A stretch of DNA of 8,532 nucleotides, from assembly GCA_900550765.1 (NCBI GenBank), contig URTC01000061.1, positions 1 through 8,532 on the forward strand, read 5' to 3'. Position 1 is the stretch's first letter. Each line of letters opens with the position of its first letter. The notes under the pieces were generated by a model that did no database searches, was not told where the DNA came from, and was given only the letters and a program-made list of their open reading frames with translations. Below are positions 6,949 to 8,532 of this stretch, in pieces. The translations under genes and the position numbers were made by a program. Source of the stretch: an uncultured Clostridia bacterium. GTDB taxonomy: Bacteria; Bacillota; Clostridia; Christensenellales; QALW01.

Positions 6949-8403
6949 ATGAAAAAACATTGTGTGCTTATATGCGCGGTACTCATATGTGCGGGAGTGT
7001 TCGGGGCCCGGATAGAGGCGAATGCAGAGGCTTCGGCAAATTTACTTAGCAGCGCCAATTCCTATATGACCAGTCCTTATAATGCCTGGTATGTTTTTCA
7101 GGAGGGGCAGATCCAATATTCCCCGGGAGAAAACCCGTATTTGATTTTTAAAACGGTAAGCGGAAAAAATTGGTGCTCTCCGGCATTGAACCTGGGCTGT
7201 GTTCCGATGGGCGGCGTGTTTCAGCTGGATTATGATATTTATCTGGTTTCGGATTATGATGTTACAAGCTTGAATAATGTAATCCGTTCCAAAAATCAGT
7301 TGAGCTTGAGTACGGCATATAATCAGTCTACGTCAAGTTATTACGGCAGTATCGGCAGACTTCAAGCCAGAACCAATCAATGGGTGCATTTTACTACTAC
7401 TTTTGGTATTCGGAATGAAGAAAGCCATTTGCTTTCACAGGAGGCGATGTTCTGCTTTGATAATATCGGTGCGGATATTGCCTATATTTACTTGGATAAT
7501 GTGGAGCTGCGCATTTTAGATTATACCTATACGGCTACCATGCAGCCGATTGATCCGAACGGGGAGCTGAATCCTACGCCTGTGCCTACCCCGCGTTTGT
7601 TTGCTTCTTTACCTACGGCACCGCCTACGGTACCGCCTGCGGTTTTACCTACAATACCTGCGGTGCAGACGCCTGTGCTTCCATCCGCCGCCCCCACGGT
7701 TGCAGCGGAGACCGCAGCACCATTTTCTCCTGCCGCCGGGGACGGGGAAAATCTGTTAGAGCCTGCTTCTTCTTCGTTTGAAGGGATTGATCCGGGAGTA
7801 GAGGTCTCATGGGTGAAGCAGAACGGTACGCTGAAGATTGATGAAAATGGGTATGAAGGCAGCTGTTTGACACTTTGCGATATGTTCAGCGGGGATTCCC
7901 CGTATTTAAAGCTTTCTAAATATATTACGGAACCGGGCGTGTATACGGTTTCTCTGATGCTGCGCGTTACTTATGCCGGAAATGCCGAATTGGCTGTTCC
8001 GTCCCTTACTTTGCAGAGCAGTACGCCGGGCAGCATGTTTTCTTCCTCCCGCGATGGGCGTTATTTTTGCGATATTGCCGTTGCATCGCAGGCACTGGAG
8101 GATCAGCAATGGTATGAGGTTTCCGGAAGTTTTACCGTTGAAGAGCTGCCGGGGAAAAATGCCCAGTGGATGCTGTTTGTTTCGGGACTTCCTGCACAGG
8201 TACAGCAGATCAGCATCGATAATGTTTCCCTTGTCCGCAGCGGGGTCAAAGTAGAAAGGACACCGATGCAGACGGAGGAGGCGCAGGAGCAGAAAAATGT
8301 TTCTCTGCCCGGCGGCTGGATTATTGGGTTAGGTTCGGTTGGCGCGGCGGGAGTGATCTGTTTGGCTGCAACGCTTATTTTGCTTTGCGTAAGAAGAAAA
8401 TAA
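6949..8403 (+). CDS. Secreted anchored protein with two jelly-roll/CBM-like domains
   Basis: A 484-aa envelope protein of no named family. Signal peptide 1-26 (MKKHCVLICA, cleavage near ANA-EA). Two domains of similar plan follow: about 29-190, starting ANLLSS and ending IYLDNVELRIL, and about 267-430, starting ENLLEP and ending ISIDNVSLVRSG. The opening NLL and closing DNVxL are hallmarks of galactose-binding-like/CBM4_9 modules, so glycan binding is likely, but no ligand residues can be assigned. A linker (208-262) of PTP, LPT, APP and VPP runs separates them. The C-terminus is LPGGW (453-457), a hydrophobic span and RRK: either a membrane anchor or a degenerate sortase signal. AAGGAGAGG precedes the ATG. 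The gap from the lipoprotein gene (86 bp) holds only a weak promoter-like TTGCGG/TAAAAT, so co-transcription is likely. It may present glycan at the cell wall to the SGNH lipoprotein (inference). Confidence 0.72.
   Translation: MKKHCVLICAVLICAGVFGARIEANAEASANLLSSANSYMTSPYNAWYVFQEGQIQYSPGENPYLIFKTVSGKNWCSPALNLGCVPMGGVFQLDYDIYLVSDYDVTSLNNVIRSKNQLSLSTAYNQSTSSYYGSIGRLQARTNQWVHFTTTFGIRNEESHLLSQEAMFCFDNIGADIAYIYLDNVELRILDYTYTATMQPIDPNGELNPTPVPTPRLFASLPTAPPTVPPAVLPTIPAVQTPVLPSAAPTVAAETAAPFSPAAGDGENLLEPASSSFEGIDPGVEVSWVKQNGTLKIDENGYEGSCLTLCDMFSGDSPYLKLSKYITEPGVYTVSLMLRVTYAGNAELAVPSLTLQSSTPGSMFSSSRDGRYFCDIAVASQALEDQQWYEVSGSFTVEELPGKNAQWMLFVSGLPAQVQQISIDNVSLVRSGVKVERTPMQTEEAQEQKNVSLPGGWIIGLGSVGAAGVICLAATLILLCVRRK
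7604..7690 (+). repeat. Proline-rich linker with short degenerate DNA repeats
   Basis: Within the 484-aa gene the units CCTACGGCACCG, CCTACGGTACCG and CCTGCGGTTTTA follow each other, with later CCTGCGG copies. They encode a LPT/APPT/VPPA run. Such tandem units can expand or contract by slippage, changing linker length in frame. Confidence 0.5.
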
Positions 8404-8455
8404 GACCGGCGGGATCGGTCTTCCAGAGAGATTGACGAGGTATCCCGGCTTTTTC
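8402..8455 (+). terminator. Probable terminator after the two-gene operon
   Basis: AAGACCG (8402-8408) pairs with CGGTCTT (8416-8422) right at the stop codon, but no T-run follows. An alternative stem CGGGAT (8410-8415) with ATCCCG (8442-8447) is followed by GCTTTTTC and would fit a terminator with a long loop. The A7-TCAC-T6 run at 8467-8483 could add termination in either direction. Confidence 0.4.
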
Positions 8456-8473
8456 AATAGATTGATAAAAAAA

Positions 8474-8530
8474 TCACTTTTTTACAGTATACCCTTTTTG
8501 TTCGCCTTTTGTCCATCCTTTTTCACCGGC
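8474..8530 (-). CDS. Possible C-terminal tail of a convergent gene
   Basis: On the minus strand the frame from the window edge reads AGEKGWTKGEQKGYTVKK and stops at 8474. It could be the end of a gene lying mainly outside the window. A second frame (8532 to 8482, ending KANKKGIL) is open too, so the short stretch alone cannot settle which is real, if either. No family recognised. Confidence 0.25.
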   Translation of the reverse strand, partial: AGEKGWTKGEQKGYTVKK

Positions 8531-8532
8531 TT

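Overview
The window looks like a chromosomal stretch of a Gram-positive member of the Bacillota, most likely a Clostridia-type organism. The reasons are the conserved dnaX-ybaB/ebfC-recR gene order, a RecR that closely resembles the Bacillus protein, strong GGAG-type ribosome binding sites, sigma-A-like promoters, a lipobox lipoprotein, and a VWA/Cna-B surface protein with a short serine recombinase of a kind common in gut Firmicutes. The exact taxon is an inference.

Left part (1-1597, minus strand): the first 532 codons of a secreted surface protein with a von Willebrand factor A domain (complete MIDAS) and a Cna-B/SpaA-type isopeptide domain; its C-terminus lies outside the window. Next (1598-1789) is a short control region. 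A good promoter there points AWAY from the surface gene and runs straight into a 22-bp-stem terminator. The promoter is flanked by two 22-bp imperfect inverted repeats, each itself a palindrome with the same GT central dinucleotide in opposite orientation. Directly beyond the right repeat ends a gene for a 201-aa serine recombinase (1790-2395, minus). I read this as a previously unremarked invertible promoter switch for the surface protein, caught in the OFF orientation. Inversion would point the promoter at the surface gene and at the same time split the terminator hairpin.

Middle (2396-5407): a 335-bp divergent intergenic region with an AT-rich part, a hairpin-rich part and a near-consensus promoter, then the housekeeping operon dnaX (DNA polymerase III gamma/tau), ybaB/ebfC (nucleoid-associated protein) and recR (recombination mediator). 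recR starts on the base after the ybaB stop codon. A strong intrinsic terminator follows recR. A 36-codon open frame with its own Shine-Dalgarno overlaps the dnaX start.

Right part (5408-8532, plus strand): a consensus promoter with a GAATTC-TG-GAATTC palindrome in its spacer drives a probable two-gene cell-envelope operon. The first gene encodes an SGNH/GDSL-hydrolase-like lipoprotein. The second encodes a secreted, C-terminally anchored protein with two jelly-roll/carbohydrate-binding-like domains on either side of a Pro/Thr/Ala linker, ending in an LPGG-type degenerate sorting signal. The last ~130 bases hold hairpins and possibly the tail of a convergent gene. No tRNA, rRNA, CRISPR array or insertion sequence was seen.
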